Shown piece after piece: positions 18,596 through 27,797 of a stretch of DNA of 64,000 bases. Position 1 is the stretch's first letter. Each line of letters starts with the position of its first letter. The stretch is from assembly GCA_050179115.1 (NCBI GenBank), contig JBFXFL010000007.1, positions 12,493 to 76,492 of the forward strand. Reading direction: 5' to 3'. The DNA comes from JAGPUQ01 sp050179115 (GTDB lineage Bacteria > Pseudomonadota > Gammaproteobacteria > Pseudomonadales > Porticoccaceae). The notes below the pieces were generated by a model that saw only the letters and a list, made by a program, of their open reading frames with translations, made no database searches and was not told the DNA's origin. A program made the position numbers and the translations under genes.

Positions 18596-19770
18596 GGTAC
18601 TGACCCGATCAGTTCAGCCAATGCCCCCGCCGCACGTTCACTGGCGCCGCGGCGCAATTGTTCATGCAACTTGCAAAACTCGGTGATCAGCCCCGCGCGT
18701 TCCGGGGTTTGACCGAGACTGCGTAGCACCTCTGCGGTGAGTGCCCCGACTTCAGCGCGCTCCTGAAGCAATTCAGGCACCAGTTCGCGCCCAGCCAGCA
18801 GATTGGGCAGGGATACATGCTTGAGTTTGACGAGACGGGATAACAGGGCGTGGGTGAAGCGACCGGTGCGGTACGCCACCACCATGGGTTTTTTGAGCAG
18901 CATGGCCTCGAGCGCACTGGTTCCGGAGGCGAGCAGCACCGCGTCGGCCGCCGCCATGGCGATGTGGGACTGACCATCCAGCACCCGGACCCGCGCTCCG
19001 GGGTGCGCCGCCAGCAGCGCATCGATCTGGACCCGACGCGCGGCGTTGGCCGCGGGCACTACACAGCGCAGCCGAGGCAGACGCTCCTGGCAAGCCATCA
19101 CGGTGTCGAGAAACAGGGGGCCCAGCATGGCGACCTCGCTGCCGCGGCTGCCGGGCAATACCGCCAGCACTGGCGCATCCTCCGGCAGATCCAGCAGTCG
19201 CCGCGCGCCCGCAGTGTCGGGTTCCAGTGGCAGCTCGTCGGCCAGTGGATGACCCACCCAGGTGACCGGCACACCGTGGCGACGGTAGAACTCTGCTTCG
19301 AAGGGAAACAGCACCAGCATGTGGTCGACGGCGCGGGCGATCTTGCGGATGCGGCCCTGCCGCCAGGCCCACACCGAGGGGCTCACATAGTGGGCGGTCC
19401 GGATCCCGGCGCTGCGCAACGCCAGTTCCAGACCCAGATTGAAATCGGGCGCATCGATCCCGACGAACAGCGCGGGCGGGCGCGCACAGAAGTGGCGCGC
19501 GAGTCCGCGCCGGATCCGCAGCAGTTCGGGCAGGCGTTTGAGCGGCTCGACGAAACCCATCACCGCCAGCCGCTCGAGGGGATACAGGCTGTGAAAGCCC
19601 TCCGCCGCCATGGCGTCGCCGCCAATGCCGGCAAACTCTGCCGCGGGATAGCGATGGCGCAGTGCCCGTATCAGCCCCGCGCCCAGGCGATCGCCGGAAA
19701 CCTCGCCCGCAACTATTCCTATGTAAGGACGGCCTATATAAGGGCGGCCGATGCAGGGGCCGGTGGGCAT
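18592..19770 (-). CDS. lpxB: lipid-A-disaccharide synthase
   Basis: A peripheral membrane GT19 glycosyltransferase that joins UDP-2,3-diacylglucosamine and lipid X. It has 392 residues (E. coli 382). Family blocks present: GIVAGEVSGDRLGAGLI, FAGIGGDAMAAEGF, GIDAPDFNLGLE, YVSPSVWAWRQGR, WVGHPLADELP, LPGSRGSEV and LASGTSALEAMLLKKPMVV. Before the core the N-terminus carries a short repeat, IGRPYIGRPYIG, caused by a 15-bp duplication; most LpxB proteins lack it. Five bases after the lpxA stop; overlaps rnhB. Confidence 0.96.
   Translation of the reverse strand: MPTGPCIGRPYIGRPYIGIVAGEVSGDRLGAGLIRALRHRYPAAEFAGIGGDAMAAEGFHSLYPLERLAVMGFVEPLKRLPELLRIRRGLARHFCARPPALFVGIDAPDFNLGLELALRSAGIRTAHYVSPSVWAWRQGRIRKIARAVDHMLVLFPFEAEFYRRHGVPVTWVGHPLADELPLEPDTAGARRLLDLPEDAPVLAVLPGSRGSEVAMLGPLFLDTVMACQERLPRLRCVVPAANAARRVQIDALLAAHPGARVRVLDGQSHIAMAAADAVLLASGTSALEAMLLKKPMVVAYRTGRFTHALLSRLVKLKHVSLPNLLAGRELVPELLQERAEVGALTAEVLRSLGQTPERAGLITEFCKLHEQLRRGASERAAGALAELIGSVP
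19723..19752 (-). repeat. 15-bp tandem duplication at the lpxB N-terminus
   Basis: Two imperfect 15-base units (ATCGGCCGCCCTTAT and ATAGGCCGTCCTTAC on the minus strand), followed by a partial third, encode IGRPY twice just after the lpxB start. They differ at a few positions, so the duplication is not fresh. In frame and probably neutral. Confidence 0.7.
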
Positions 19771-19775
19771 CGGAT

Positions 19776-20546
19776 TCAGCGGATGACGCCGCGTTGAGAA
19801 CGCCGAATCGACTGGAGCAACGGCGCGAGCACCCCATCGGGGTCCGGCGTGGCATCCAGGGTCACGAGAGCCTCATCCAGCTTCAGGCCACGGCGGTAAA
19901 GGGTGCGATAAGCCCCCTGGAGCAGCCGGATCTGCTCTGGCGAAAAGCCGCGCCGCGCCAGTCCCACCTTGTTGATGGTCCGTGGCGTCGCCGGATAGCC
20001 GACAGCCATGATATAGGCAGGCAGATCCTGATTGAGAAAGGCCGCCGCGCCCAGGAAGGCATGCGCACCGACCTGCACATACTGATGCAGCATGGTAAAG
20101 CCGGAGAGGAACGCCCAGTCATCGACCCGCACATGGCCGGCAAGGGAGGCATTGTTGACCATGATGACGTGATCCCCGATCACGCAGTCATGCCCGATGT
20201 GAACATACGCCATGATCAGGTTGTGGCTGCCAATGCGGGTCTCGCCCAGATCCTGCACGGTGCCACGGTGGATGGTGACGCCCTCGCGGATGCGGTTATT
20301 GTCCCCGATGATCAGCCGGGTCGGCTCGCCGCGATACTTCAAATCCGGCGTGTCCTCGCCCACTGTCGCGAACTGGTAGATGACATTATCGCGCCCGATG
20401 CGAGTCGGACCCTTGAGCACCACATGGGAATGTACGACGGTGTCATCACCGATCTCGACGTCCGGCCCAACACAGGTCCAGGGGCCGATGGTCACATTGC
20501 GGCCAAGTCTCGCCTTCGGATCTACCTTTGCCTGGGGGTCGATCAT
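19776..20546 (-). CDS. lpxA: UDP-N-acetylglucosamine O-acyltransferase LpxA
   Basis: The first enzyme of lipid A synthesis; adds a 3-hydroxyacyl chain from ACP to the 3-OH of UDP-GlcNAc. It has 256 residues (E. coli 262). A left-handed beta-helix of hexapeptide repeats (MIDPQAKVDPKARLGRNVTIGPW) is followed by a helical C-terminal domain (GLARRGFSPEQIRLLQGAYRTLYRRGL in part). The catalytic His is His119 in VHIGHDCVIG. In order lpxD-fabZ-lpxA-lpxB, with a 10-bp gap to fabZ. Confidence 0.97.
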   Translation of the reverse strand: MIDPQAKVDPKARLGRNVTIGPWTCVGPDVEIGDDTVVHSHVVLKGPTRIGRDNVIYQFATVGEDTPDLKYRGEPTRLIIGDNNRIREGVTIHRGTVQDLGETRIGSHNLIMAYVHIGHDCVIGDHVIMVNNASLAGHVRVDDWAFLSGFTMLHQYVQVGAHAFLGAAAFLNQDLPAYIMAVGYPATPRTINKVGLARRGFSPEQIRLLQGAYRTLYRRGLKLDEALVTLDATPDPDGVLAPLLQSIRRSQRGVIR

Positions 20547-20556
20547 GGAAGCTTGC

Positions 20557-21000
20557 TCAGGGCGCTTCGAGCGCGCACAGAATGTTTGCCTCGCATACCA
20601 GCTTTTCGTCGACGCTGGCGCTACAGTTGAAGCGCCAGATATTGCGCTTGCGGGTATCGATCTCCGCAGTCAACATCATTCGATCTCCCGGCACTACCGG
20701 ACGCTTGAATCGCACTCCGTCGACACCGGCGAACAGATAAAGGCGCTCGTCGCCTGGCTGCCGATCGACGGTCACGAACCCCAGCACACCGGCCGCCTGG
20801 GCCATTGCCTCAATGATGAGAACGCCTGGAAATATGGGCTTGACCGGAAAATGACCGGCGAATACCTGCTCGTTAACCGTGATGTTTTTGTACGCCAGAA
20901 TGCGTTTGCCCACTTCTACCTCCACTACCCTGTCGATCAGCAGCATCGGGTAGCGGTGGGGCAGTAAACGTTGAATGTCTTCGATAGACAGGGATCTCAT
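20557..21000 (-). CDS. fabZ: 3-hydroxyacyl-ACP dehydratase FabZ
   Basis: Hotdog dehydratase of type II fatty-acid synthesis that removes water from beta-hydroxyacyl-ACP. It has 147 residues from the ATG at 21000 (MRSLSIEDIQRLLPHRYPML). His50 in FAGHFPVKPIFPGV and Glu64 in LIIEAMAQ form the active site. An in-frame GTG at 21036 would add 12 residues and overlap lpxD; the ATG gives the family length. FabZ competes with LpxA and LpxC for 3-hydroxyacyl-ACP, so its place inside the lpx cluster helps balance phospholipid and LPS. Confidence 0.96.
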   Translation of the reverse strand: MRSLSIEDIQRLLPHRYPMLLIDRVVEVEVGKRILAYKNITVNEQVFAGHFPVKPIFPGVLIIEAMAQAAGVLGFVTVDRQPGDERLYLFAGVDGVRFKRPVVPGDRMMLTAEIDTRKRNIWRFNCSASVDEKLVCEANILCALEAP

Positions 21001-21022
21001 GTCAGGCGCCTGGAGAGTGGGT

Positions 21023-22054
21023 TCACGATTCGTCACCGATCTTGTTTTCCAATTTCTTGAGCCGTCGCGCGATCTCGTCCAGGTGCCGAAATCGTGCCGC
21101 GTTGCGCCGCCATTGCGGCGTTTCGTCCATCAATAGATCCGCGGAATAAGCGCCGGGCCGGGTAATGGATTTTGACAACGTGCAGCGCGCATGAGCGATG
21201 ACATGGTCGCAGATGCTCACATGCCCGACCGCGCCGGATTGGCCGGCAAAGACGCAGTTCTTGCCCACCGTGGTACTGCCAGCTATCGCCGCATAGGCGG
21301 CCATCGCGGTGTTCTCGCCCAAGCGCACGTTATGACCGATCTGGACATGGTTATCGAGAATGACCCCCGCCTCGATGACGGTGTCACCCAGCGCGCCCCG
21401 ATCGATCGTGGTGCAGGCACCAATCTCCACACCGTCACCGATGACGACACCGCCCAGCTGGTGAATCTTGACCCAGCGCCCGCCGTCGTTGGCAAAACCA
21501 AAACCGTCGGCACCCAATACCGCGCCACTGTGAACCACCACACGTTCCCCGATGCGGACATCGTGATAGATGGTGACGTTCGCGGCGATGCGGCAATCGG
21601 CGCCGATAACAGAATCCGCACCGACACTGGTGCCCGGGCCGAGCACAACGCGCTCACCGATCACTGCACCGGCATCGATCGTTACATGCGGACCGATTGC
21701 GGCGCACCCGGCGACCTTCGCCGTAGGATGAATGACCGCGCTGGGGTGCACGCCGGATTCCGCCCGCGGAGTTGCAACAAACAATGCGGTGGCGCGGGCA
21801 TAGGCGACATAGGCGTCGCTGGCGATCAGCGCCGGACCGGGAAAGTGATCCACGTCGGAGGCCGTCAGAATAACTGCGGCAGCACGCGTCTGCGCCAGTT
21901 GTTCGCGGTACGCGCTGTTGGCGAAAAAGCTCAACTCGCCTGCGGACGCATCTTTCAACGTACTTAAGCCGTAAACCCTGAGCGTCGGATCGCCACGCAC
22001 GGTGGCGCCTATATGCGCGGCGATCTCACCAAGGGTCCGGCCGCTTCCTGCCAC
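21023..22054 (-). CDS. lpxD: UDP-3-O-acylglucosamine N-acyltransferase LpxD
   Basis: Third acyl-transfer step of lipid A synthesis. It has 343 residues (E. coli 341). An N-terminal uridine-binding domain (TLGEIAAHIGATVRGDP, LSFFANSAYREQL) is followed by a long hexapeptide beta-helix (HPSAVIHPTAKV, GERVVLGPGTSVG) with the catalytic His in NHVQIGHNVRLG. A C-terminal helix (ARFRHLDEIARRLKKLENKI) closes it. GTG start directly next to the ompH stop, so translation is probably coupled. Confidence 0.97.
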   Translation of the reverse strand: MAGSGRTLGEIAAHIGATVRGDPTLRVYGLSTLKDASAGELSFFANSAYREQLAQTRAAAVILTASDVDHFPGPALIASDAYVAYARATALFVATPRAESGVHPSAVIHPTAKVAGCAAIGPHVTIDAGAVIGERVVLGPGTSVGADSVIGADCRIAANVTIYHDVRIGERVVVHSGAVLGADGFGFANDGGRWVKIHQLGGVVIGDGVEIGACTTIDRGALGDTVIEAGVILDNHVQIGHNVRLGENTAMAAYAAIAGSTTVGKNCVFAGQSGAVGHVSICDHVIAHARCTLSKSITRPGAYSADLLMDETPQWRRNAARFRHLDEIARRLKKLENKIGDES

Positions 22055-22567
22055 TTAGTTGGTCTTGGCGTTGAGCCGCTCGAGCAGCTTGCCGGTCACG
22101 TCAAGCGCAGGGTCGGCCACGATCACCGCCTCGCGCTGCAACAGCAGCGTGATGCCCTCGGCTTCGACCAGCTCTTTTAGCGCGGCCTGAACCTTGGGCT
22201 GCAATTCTTCCATGATCTTGCCCTGCAACTGTTGCACCTCGGCGCGCAATTTGCGTTCTACCAGATCGTAATCCGCCCGCAGGTATTCCATTTTCTTTTG
22301 ATTTTCGGTCGCCTGCTCCTGGGACATGGTATCGCGCTCGGCTTCGATTTTCTTCTGCAAGGCCTTCACGTCGGCAGCTATGCTGTCATATTTCGCTTGC
22401 AGGCTGACGAATTCAGATTCCGCCTGTAGTTGCTTCTGCCGGGCTTTAGCCACATCGGACGTAAAAATCACCCGCTGAATATCAACCACCGCGATTTTAT
22501 CGACCGCCGCCGCAGGCAGCGCAAAAACCGCCAAGGCAAGCATGGACCCCACAAAAATTCGTCTCAC
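22055..22567 (-). CDS. skp: periplasmic chaperone OmpH/Skp
   Basis: A trimeric periplasmic chaperone that holds unfolded outer-membrane proteins for the Bam complex. It has 170 residues. A signal peptide (MRRIFVGSMLALAVFALPAAA) leads to KIAVVDIQRVIFTSDVAKA, then a long charged coiled coil (residues about 45-135, rich in Lys, Glu and Gln), which forms the tentacles, and a C-terminal strand. The GTG start has a strong GGGGGGA ribosome site about 5 bases upstream. Located between bamA and lpxD as in most gammaproteobacteria. Confidence 0.94.
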   Translation of the reverse strand: MRRIFVGSMLALAVFALPAAAVDKIAVVDIQRVIFTSDVAKARQKQLQAESEFVSLQAKYDSIAADVKALQKKIEAERDTMSQEQATENQKKMEYLRADYDLVERKLRAEVQQLQGKIMEELQPKVQAALKELVEAEGITLLLQREAVIVADPALDVTGKLLERLNAKTN

Positions 22568-22685
22568 AACATCCCCCCTATCTAGGTAATTAAACTGCCA
22601 CTATCACTAAAACGCATTCCCGAAGCGGACATCCGGGCACTGGTTCTGGCTGCCGCCGTGACTACCCATCCGGGACCTGGCAGTC

Positions 22686-22816
22686 TGTTGAAAAACTGCT
22701 GTGGCAGCCATCCGCTTCGAAGCACGGTGCTTGCTCCCTCGCCTGTCCATCTGAGGTATCTCGGTCGCTGCGCGCCGTGCGCCTCGCATCCGACCGCCTC
22801 GCGACTTTTTTCAACA
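22686..22816. repeat. 131-bp MITE-like element with TGTTGAAAAA terminal inverted repeats
   Basis: TGTTGAAAAA at 22686-22695 is mirrored by TTTTTCAACA at 22807-22816. The region between does not code for anything recognisable and contains several GC-rich short inverted motifs. The element fills most of the 254-bp gap between the bamA stop and the ompH start and abuts the bamA stop codon. Non-autonomous repeats of this kind are common in intergenic DNA of gammaproteobacteria. It could form a hairpin in the bamA-ompH transcript. Confidence 0.55.
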
Positions 22817-22821
22817 AGCCG

Positions 22822-25236
22822 CTAGAAAGTCTGTCCAAAAGAAAACTGGAAAAATTCCTCTTCGTCAGTCGACTGCGCATTGAGCAGCTTCGCGAAACTC
22901 AACTGGATCGGACCAAAGCCGCTCAGCCAGATACCGCTCAACCCGGTTGAATAGCGCAAATCACCAACGTTTGGCCCCGAACAGTCCACCTGCCCGTTGC
23001 CACAATTGGTGGAAAAGATGTTGCCAGCATCCAGAAACAGCGCAAGCTGGATATTGCGACGATCCTTCAGGAAAGGAACCGGAAACAGCATTTCGGCGCT
23101 GCCATTGATATCGACGTTGCCGCCCAAGGCATTGGATCGGGTAATGGTTGGAAACAGCGGAGTATCCTCGGGGCCCAGGGTATTGCGCTTGATCCCGCGC
23201 ACCGAGTCGAATCCGCCACCGAAGTAATTCTTGAAAAATGGCAGGTCTTGCGTATTGCCGTAGCCGTCGCCGTAACCCAGCTCTTGCCGCAAGTGAAACG
23301 TCAAATCACCCGATAGCGGACGATAGTAGTGCCCGGTATAGGTGAGCCGATAAAACTCCAGGTCGCTGCCCGGGACCGTCAATTCGAACCGGATTCGGTT
23401 CGATGTACCCCGGGTAGGCAGCTGGCCACGATTCAAGTCCGATTCGCTCCAGTTGAAATTGGTGGTCAGCATATCGAACTGATCGCCATTTTTCTGGATG
23501 AAATCGAGGAGCTCGAAGGTGGAAAAAACACCTGGCTTCAACGTGAGGGACTCCACGCCAAACCCCAGGCCGATACGCCCGGTATCTGAATAGGGGTAAC
23601 TGAAGTTGGTATTGGCAGTATAGCTATCCGTGGAATAGGAAGTCAGGTTCAACTCCCCATAGTTGGTCTGGGTCACCGCCAGGGAGTAGCCAACACTGAT
23701 GCCATCCTTGGTGAAATAGGGGTCGGCGTAATTGAGCGACGCCATTTTGCGGTATTTGCTGGTGCTGACGCCGAAGCCAGCCGTGTTCCCGGACCCCAGG
23801 AAATTATTTTCCTGGATGTTGGCGCCGAGAATGATGCCGGCCCCCTGGGCAAGACCGATACTCGCGCCAATGCTTCCGGATGGTTGCTCTTCCACGGTAT
23901 AGAACACGTCCACCTGGTCGCTGGTACCCGGAACTTCGCGCGTTTCGATGTCCACCTTCTTGAAAATCCCCAACCGTTCGAGACGGACCTTCGAGTGCTC
24001 GATCAGGTCTGTCGATGCCGAAGCGCCTTCCATCTGCCGCATTTCCCGACGCAGGACTTCGTCGGCCGTCTTGGTATTGCCGCGAAACTCCACGCGCCTA
24101 ACGTAGGCGCGGTCTCCCGGCGTAACGACGAACGTCACTTTGGCGGTTTTATCGTTCTCGTCAACCTCCGGGAAACCCTCTACTTTCGCAAAGGTATAGC
24201 CCTCGGTACCCAGGCGCTTGGACAGCAGCTCGCTGGTCGCCGTCATCAGTGCCTGGGAAAAGACAGCGCCCTTCTTCATCACTATCAGTTGCCGGAGGTC
24301 TTCCGCTGGCAGTATCAGCTCTCCGCTGAGCTCCACTTCCCCCACTTTGTAGACATCGCCTTCGGAGATGTTGACGGCGATGAATACGGCATCCTTCTGC
24401 GGGCTGATTGACACCTGGGTTGAAGTGATGGCAAAGCGCAGATACCCACGATCGCGATACCAGCTCTCCAAGCGCTCGAGGTCACCGGACAGTTTTTCGC
24501 GCGAATACTTGTCGTCGCTGCTCAACCAGGAAAACCAGCCGGTTGTCTTGAGCTCGAACATCTTGAGCAGAGTGGCCTCATCAAAACTGTGGTTCCCCAC
24601 GATATTGATGTGCTTGATCGTCGCAACCTTGCCTTCGGAAATGGTGAGGTCGATGCGCACCCGGTTGCGGGGCAGATCATGCGCTTCGGCGCTCACCGTG
24701 GCGCCATAACGTCCCTGCGCGACATATTGACGCCGCAACTCCTGCCCCATGCCCTCCAGCACGGTCTTCTTGAAAATCTGCCCCTCCGCCAGACCGGCGT
24801 CACGCAGGGCCTTCAGCAGTTGGTCGGTTTCGATGGATTTGTTACCGTCGATTTTGATCTCGGCAATGGCAGGACGCTCCACTACCCGTACGACCAGCAC
24901 ATTGCCGTCGCGCACAATTCGTATGTCTTCGAAGTATCCGGTTCGAAACAGGGTTTGCACCGCGGCGCCGATCCCCGCGTCATCGATCAGGTCGCCGGCA
25001 CTGACCGGCAGGGCGGCAAACACGGTGCCCGCAGAAACGCGCTGCAAACCCTCGATACGCACATCCTCAACCTGGAACATCGCGGCAAAGGTCAGTCCGG
25101 GGACCAGCAGCAGCGACACGCAGAGCACGCTCGCGCGGCGGCGGATCCTGGCCAGGCTACGCCTCAGTTGTGGTTTGATGGCAAGCAACTCCGGGCACGA
25201 AAGCACAGGTTCAGGAAGTGTGGAGACGGAGAGCAC
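22822..25236 (-). CDS. bamA: outer membrane protein assembly factor BamA
   Basis: The essential Omp85 protein that folds and inserts beta-barrels into the outer membrane. 804 residues from the first possible start. A signal peptide (LLLVPGLTFA) precedes five POTRA domains (FQVEDVRIEGLQRV first, RRVEFRGNTKTADEVLRREM last) and a 16-strand barrel with the conserved VRGIKRNTLGP (VRGF/Y loop 6) and terminal FQFSFGQTF ending in aromatic Phe. The start is uncertain: GTG at 25236 is used, but a TTG or GTG some 10-17 codons later would give a tidier signal peptide. Follows rseP. Confidence 0.96.
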   Translation of the reverse strand: MLSVSTLPEPVLSCPELLAIKPQLRRSLARIRRRASVLCVSLLLVPGLTFAAMFQVEDVRIEGLQRVSAGTVFAALPVSAGDLIDDAGIGAAVQTLFRTGYFEDIRIVRDGNVLVVRVVERPAIAEIKIDGNKSIETDQLLKALRDAGLAEGQIFKKTVLEGMGQELRRQYVAQGRYGATVSAEAHDLPRNRVRIDLTISEGKVATIKHINIVGNHSFDEATLLKMFELKTTGWFSWLSSDDKYSREKLSGDLERLESWYRDRGYLRFAITSTQVSISPQKDAVFIAVNISEGDVYKVGEVELSGELILPAEDLRQLIVMKKGAVFSQALMTATSELLSKRLGTEGYTFAKVEGFPEVDENDKTAKVTFVVTPGDRAYVRRVEFRGNTKTADEVLRREMRQMEGASASTDLIEHSKVRLERLGIFKKVDIETREVPGTSDQVDVFYTVEEQPSGSIGASIGLAQGAGIILGANIQENNFLGSGNTAGFGVSTSKYRKMASLNYADPYFTKDGISVGYSLAVTQTNYGELNLTSYSTDSYTANTNFSYPYSDTGRIGLGFGVESLTLKPGVFSTFELLDFIQKNGDQFDMLTTNFNWSESDLNRGQLPTRGTSNRIRFELTVPGSDLEFYRLTYTGHYYRPLSGDLTFHLRQELGYGDGYGNTQDLPFFKNYFGGGFDSVRGIKRNTLGPEDTPLFPTITRSNALGGNVDINGSAEMLFPVPFLKDRRNIQLALFLDAGNIFSTNCGNGQVDCSGPNVGDLRYSTGLSGIWLSGFGPIQLSFAKLLNAQSTDEEEFFQFSFGQTF

Positions 25237-25254
25237 CCACCGGGCGGATCGCAG

Positions 25255-26607
25255 TCAAAATCGCGAAACGTCATTATATAAAGCCAGCAGCATCAAACCT
25301 ATCACCAGGGAGAGACCGATACGGTACCCGGCCTCCTGTATGCGCTCCGAGAGCGGCCGCCCCCGCACGGCCTCCACCAGGTAATACGCGAGGTGTCCGC
25401 CGTCCAGTACCGGGATGGGCAGCAAATTGAGCACCCCCAAGCTGATGCTGAGTAGCGCCATGAACTGCAGCAGGGGTACCAAACCATACTGTGCCGAAGC
25501 GCCGGCCACTTTAGCAATGGTGATGGGTCCGCTCAAGTGCCGCACCGAGATATCACCAACTATCATCTTGCGAACCGACCCGAGGATCATCGCAGCGGTG
25601 TCCCAGGTCGCGGTAAGGCTCCGGGTAAAGGCGGCCACTGGACCGTAACGCTGCTCGCGTCGATATTCCTCGGGCCACTCGACGCCGGTCGGCGCGACGC
25701 CCACCTGGCCGAAGGTCTCGCCGCCCGCAGTGACCCGCTTCGGCGTCACGCGCAGCTCCGGATACTCACCGGCCCGCTCAACCACCAACGCGATGGTCTG
25801 TCCGGGACGCGCCCGAACATACTCGACCCACTGCGTCCAGTCGGCGATGGCGATGCCATCCGCCGTGAGGACGCGATCACCCGCGCGTATTCCGGCCTGG
25901 GCCGCCGGGCTCCCGGATTCCACGCGCGCCACCACGGCCGGGATTGGGGGGCGATAGAGATCTATGCCGATATCACCGATGGGGTCGGGCGCAGCGGGAT
26001 CGAGATCCCAATGCGCGAGCTGGGCGGTCAGCTCGCGCTCGTCCGTGGTGCCGCGGGTGACAACCCGGAAGCGGATGGTCCCGCTGTCGCCCATACGGCG
26101 TACCAGCATCTCACTCAAGGCCTGCACGGTCGGCGTCGCCGCACCGTCCACTGCCACTATCTCCTCGCCCGCCGCGAGGCCTGCGACCGCGGCGACCGAG
26201 CCGGGCGTCACCTTGGCCACCACCGGGACGATGCCCTGGATGCCGAGCACGAACACGACCCAGTACGCTGCTACCGCAAGCACAAAATTGGCGAGCGGTC
26301 CGGCGGCCACCGTGGCGATGCGTCGTCCCACCGATTTGCGGTTGAAGGCGTGCTCGCGGTCACTCTCCGCGACCTCGCCCTCGCGCTCATCCAGCATCTT
26401 GACGTAGCCACCCAGGGGTAGCGCGGCGACCACGAACTCGGTGCCGGTGCGATCATGCCAGCGCACCAGCGCCGGACCGAAACCGATCGAAAACCGCAGG
26501 ACGCGAATACCGCAACGGCGCGCCACCCAGAAATGGCCGTATTCGTGAAAGGTGATCAACACACCCAACACCAGAAAAAAATAAAACACCTGCTGCACCA
26601 CTGCCAC
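25255..26607 (-). CDS. rseP: site-2 protease RseP
   Basis: An inner-membrane zinc protease that cleaves the anti-sigma factor RseA during envelope stress and clears signal peptides. It has 450 residues, as in E. coli. The zinc site is HEYGH (21-25) in the first membrane segment. Two PDZ domains follow (about 115-195 with GIVPVVAKVTPGSVAAVAGL, and 205-290 with VVARVESGSPAAQAGIRAGDRV). Near the C-terminus is the LDGG motif (IPVLDGGHLAYYLVE), which supplies the third zinc ligand. GTG start, 3 bp after dxr; read toward bamA. Confidence 0.96.
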   Translation of the reverse strand: MAVVQQVFYFFLVLGVLITFHEYGHFWVARRCGIRVLRFSIGFGPALVRWHDRTGTEFVVAALPLGGYVKMLDEREGEVAESDREHAFNRKSVGRRIATVAAGPLANFVLAVAAYWVVFVLGIQGIVPVVAKVTPGSVAAVAGLAAGEEIVAVDGAATPTVQALSEMLVRRMGDSGTIRFRVVTRGTTDERELTAQLAHWDLDPAAPDPIGDIGIDLYRPPIPAVVARVESGSPAAQAGIRAGDRVLTADGIAIADWTQWVEYVRARPGQTIALVVERAGEYPELRVTPKRVTAGGETFGQVGVAPTGVEWPEEYRREQRYGPVAAFTRSLTATWDTAAMILGSVRKMIVGDISVRHLSGPITIAKVAGASAQYGLVPLLQFMALLSISLGVLNLLPIPVLDGGHLAYYLVEAVRGRPLSERIQEAGYRIGLSLVIGLMLLALYNDVSRF

Positions 26608-26610
26608 CCG

Positions 26611-27780
26611 TCAACTCCCGGCTACATAGCGTTCAATAAACCCGCGTGCTTGTTCGCGAGCGCGGGCGTCACTGCTCAGGACCGCATCGATGCAGTCCGG
26701 TTCCACTCCACGCCAGCGCTGCATCACCTGGTCCACCACAGCGGCGATCTGTGTGAAACCTAACTTCCCGACGAGGAAGGCGGCGACCGCTTCTTCATTG
26801 GCGGCGTTAAGCGCGGCCGGTGTATCGCCCATGGCGACCGCCGCCGCGTGCGCCAGGCGCAGGCAGGGAAAACGCTGCGGGTCCGGCGCGGAAAATTGCA
26901 GCTGCGCCACGGCTGTGAGATCGAGGCGCGCAACGCCGGATTCGATCCGCTCTGGCCAGCCCAGCGCATGCGCAATGGGCGTACGCATATCCGGGTTGCC
27001 CAATTGCGCCAGCACCGAGCCGTCGGCGTACTCTACCAGCGAGTGCACGATACTCTGGGGATGGATAAGAATTTCGATCCGCTCCGGCCCCACGCCAAAC
27101 AACCAGCAGGCTTCGATCAGCTCCAGCCCCTTGTTCATCATGGTGGCGGAGTCAACGGAGATCTTGCGACCCATACGCCAGTTCGGATGGGCACAGGCCT
27201 GCTCCGGGGTCGCCACCTCGAGTACTTCGAGCGGCGCGGCGCGAAACGGACCTCCGGACGCCGACAGGATCAAGCGCCGCACGCCGCGCGGGTCAACGCC
27301 GGTCGGCGGAAGACACTGAAAAATCGCATTGTGCTCGCTATCCAGCGGCACCAGGGTGGCGCCACCGCGCGCGACCTCGGCCATGAACAGGCGCCCTGCC
27401 ATTACGAGCGCTTCCTTGTTGGCCAGCAACAGGCGCTTGCCCGCGCGCGCGGCGACGAGGGTCGGTAACAATCCCGCGGCGCCGACAATGGCCGCAATCA
27501 CGGTGTCGGCACGGGGGTGCCCGGCGACGGCGTCCAGGCCTTCAGCACCTACCGCGACACGGGTCGCCGCCGGCACCAGCGCGCGTAACTGGCGCGCCGC
27601 CGCGGCTGTAGGTACCGCAACCAACTCGGGGAGGAACCGTCGGCACTGATCCGCCAACACATCGAGTCGCTGATAGCCGCTCAATGCGATGATCCGAAAG
27701 CGTCCGGGATGGCGCGCGATCACATCCAGCGCGCTGGCGCCGACGGAACCCGTCGAGCCCAAAATGGAGACACCCTGCAT
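26611..27780 (-). CDS. dxr: 1-deoxy-D-xylulose 5-phosphate reductoisomerase
   Basis: Converts DXP to MEP using NADPH, the committed step of the non-mevalonate isoprenoid pathway. It has 389 residues (E. coli 398). The Rossmann motif ILGSTGSVGASALDV starts at residue 6; LLLANKEALVMAG and LPLDSEHNAIFQCL contain metal and substrate residues; ILSASGGPFR and MGRKISVDSATMMNKGLELIEA (in part) are diagnostic. The ATG at 27780 is 17 bp after cdsA. The order cdsA-dxr differs from E. coli (dxr before uppS) and matches Pseudomonas. Confidence 0.97.
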   Translation of the reverse strand: MQGVSILGSTGSVGASALDVIARHPGRFRIIALSGYQRLDVLADQCRRFLPELVAVPTAAAARQLRALVPAATRVAVGAEGLDAVAGHPRADTVIAAIVGAAGLLPTLVAARAGKRLLLANKEALVMAGRLFMAEVARGGATLVPLDSEHNAIFQCLPPTGVDPRGVRRLILSASGGPFRAAPLEVLEVATPEQACAHPNWRMGRKISVDSATMMNKGLELIEACWLFGVGPERIEILIHPQSIVHSLVEYADGSVLAQLGNPDMRTPIAHALGWPERIESGVARLDLTAVAQLQFSAPDPQRFPCLRLAHAAAVAMGDTPAALNAANEEAVAAFLVGKLGFTQIAAVVDQVMQRWRGVEPDCIDAVLSSDARAREQARGFIERYVAGS

Positions 27781-27797
27781 CGCTGCCTGACCTGTAT

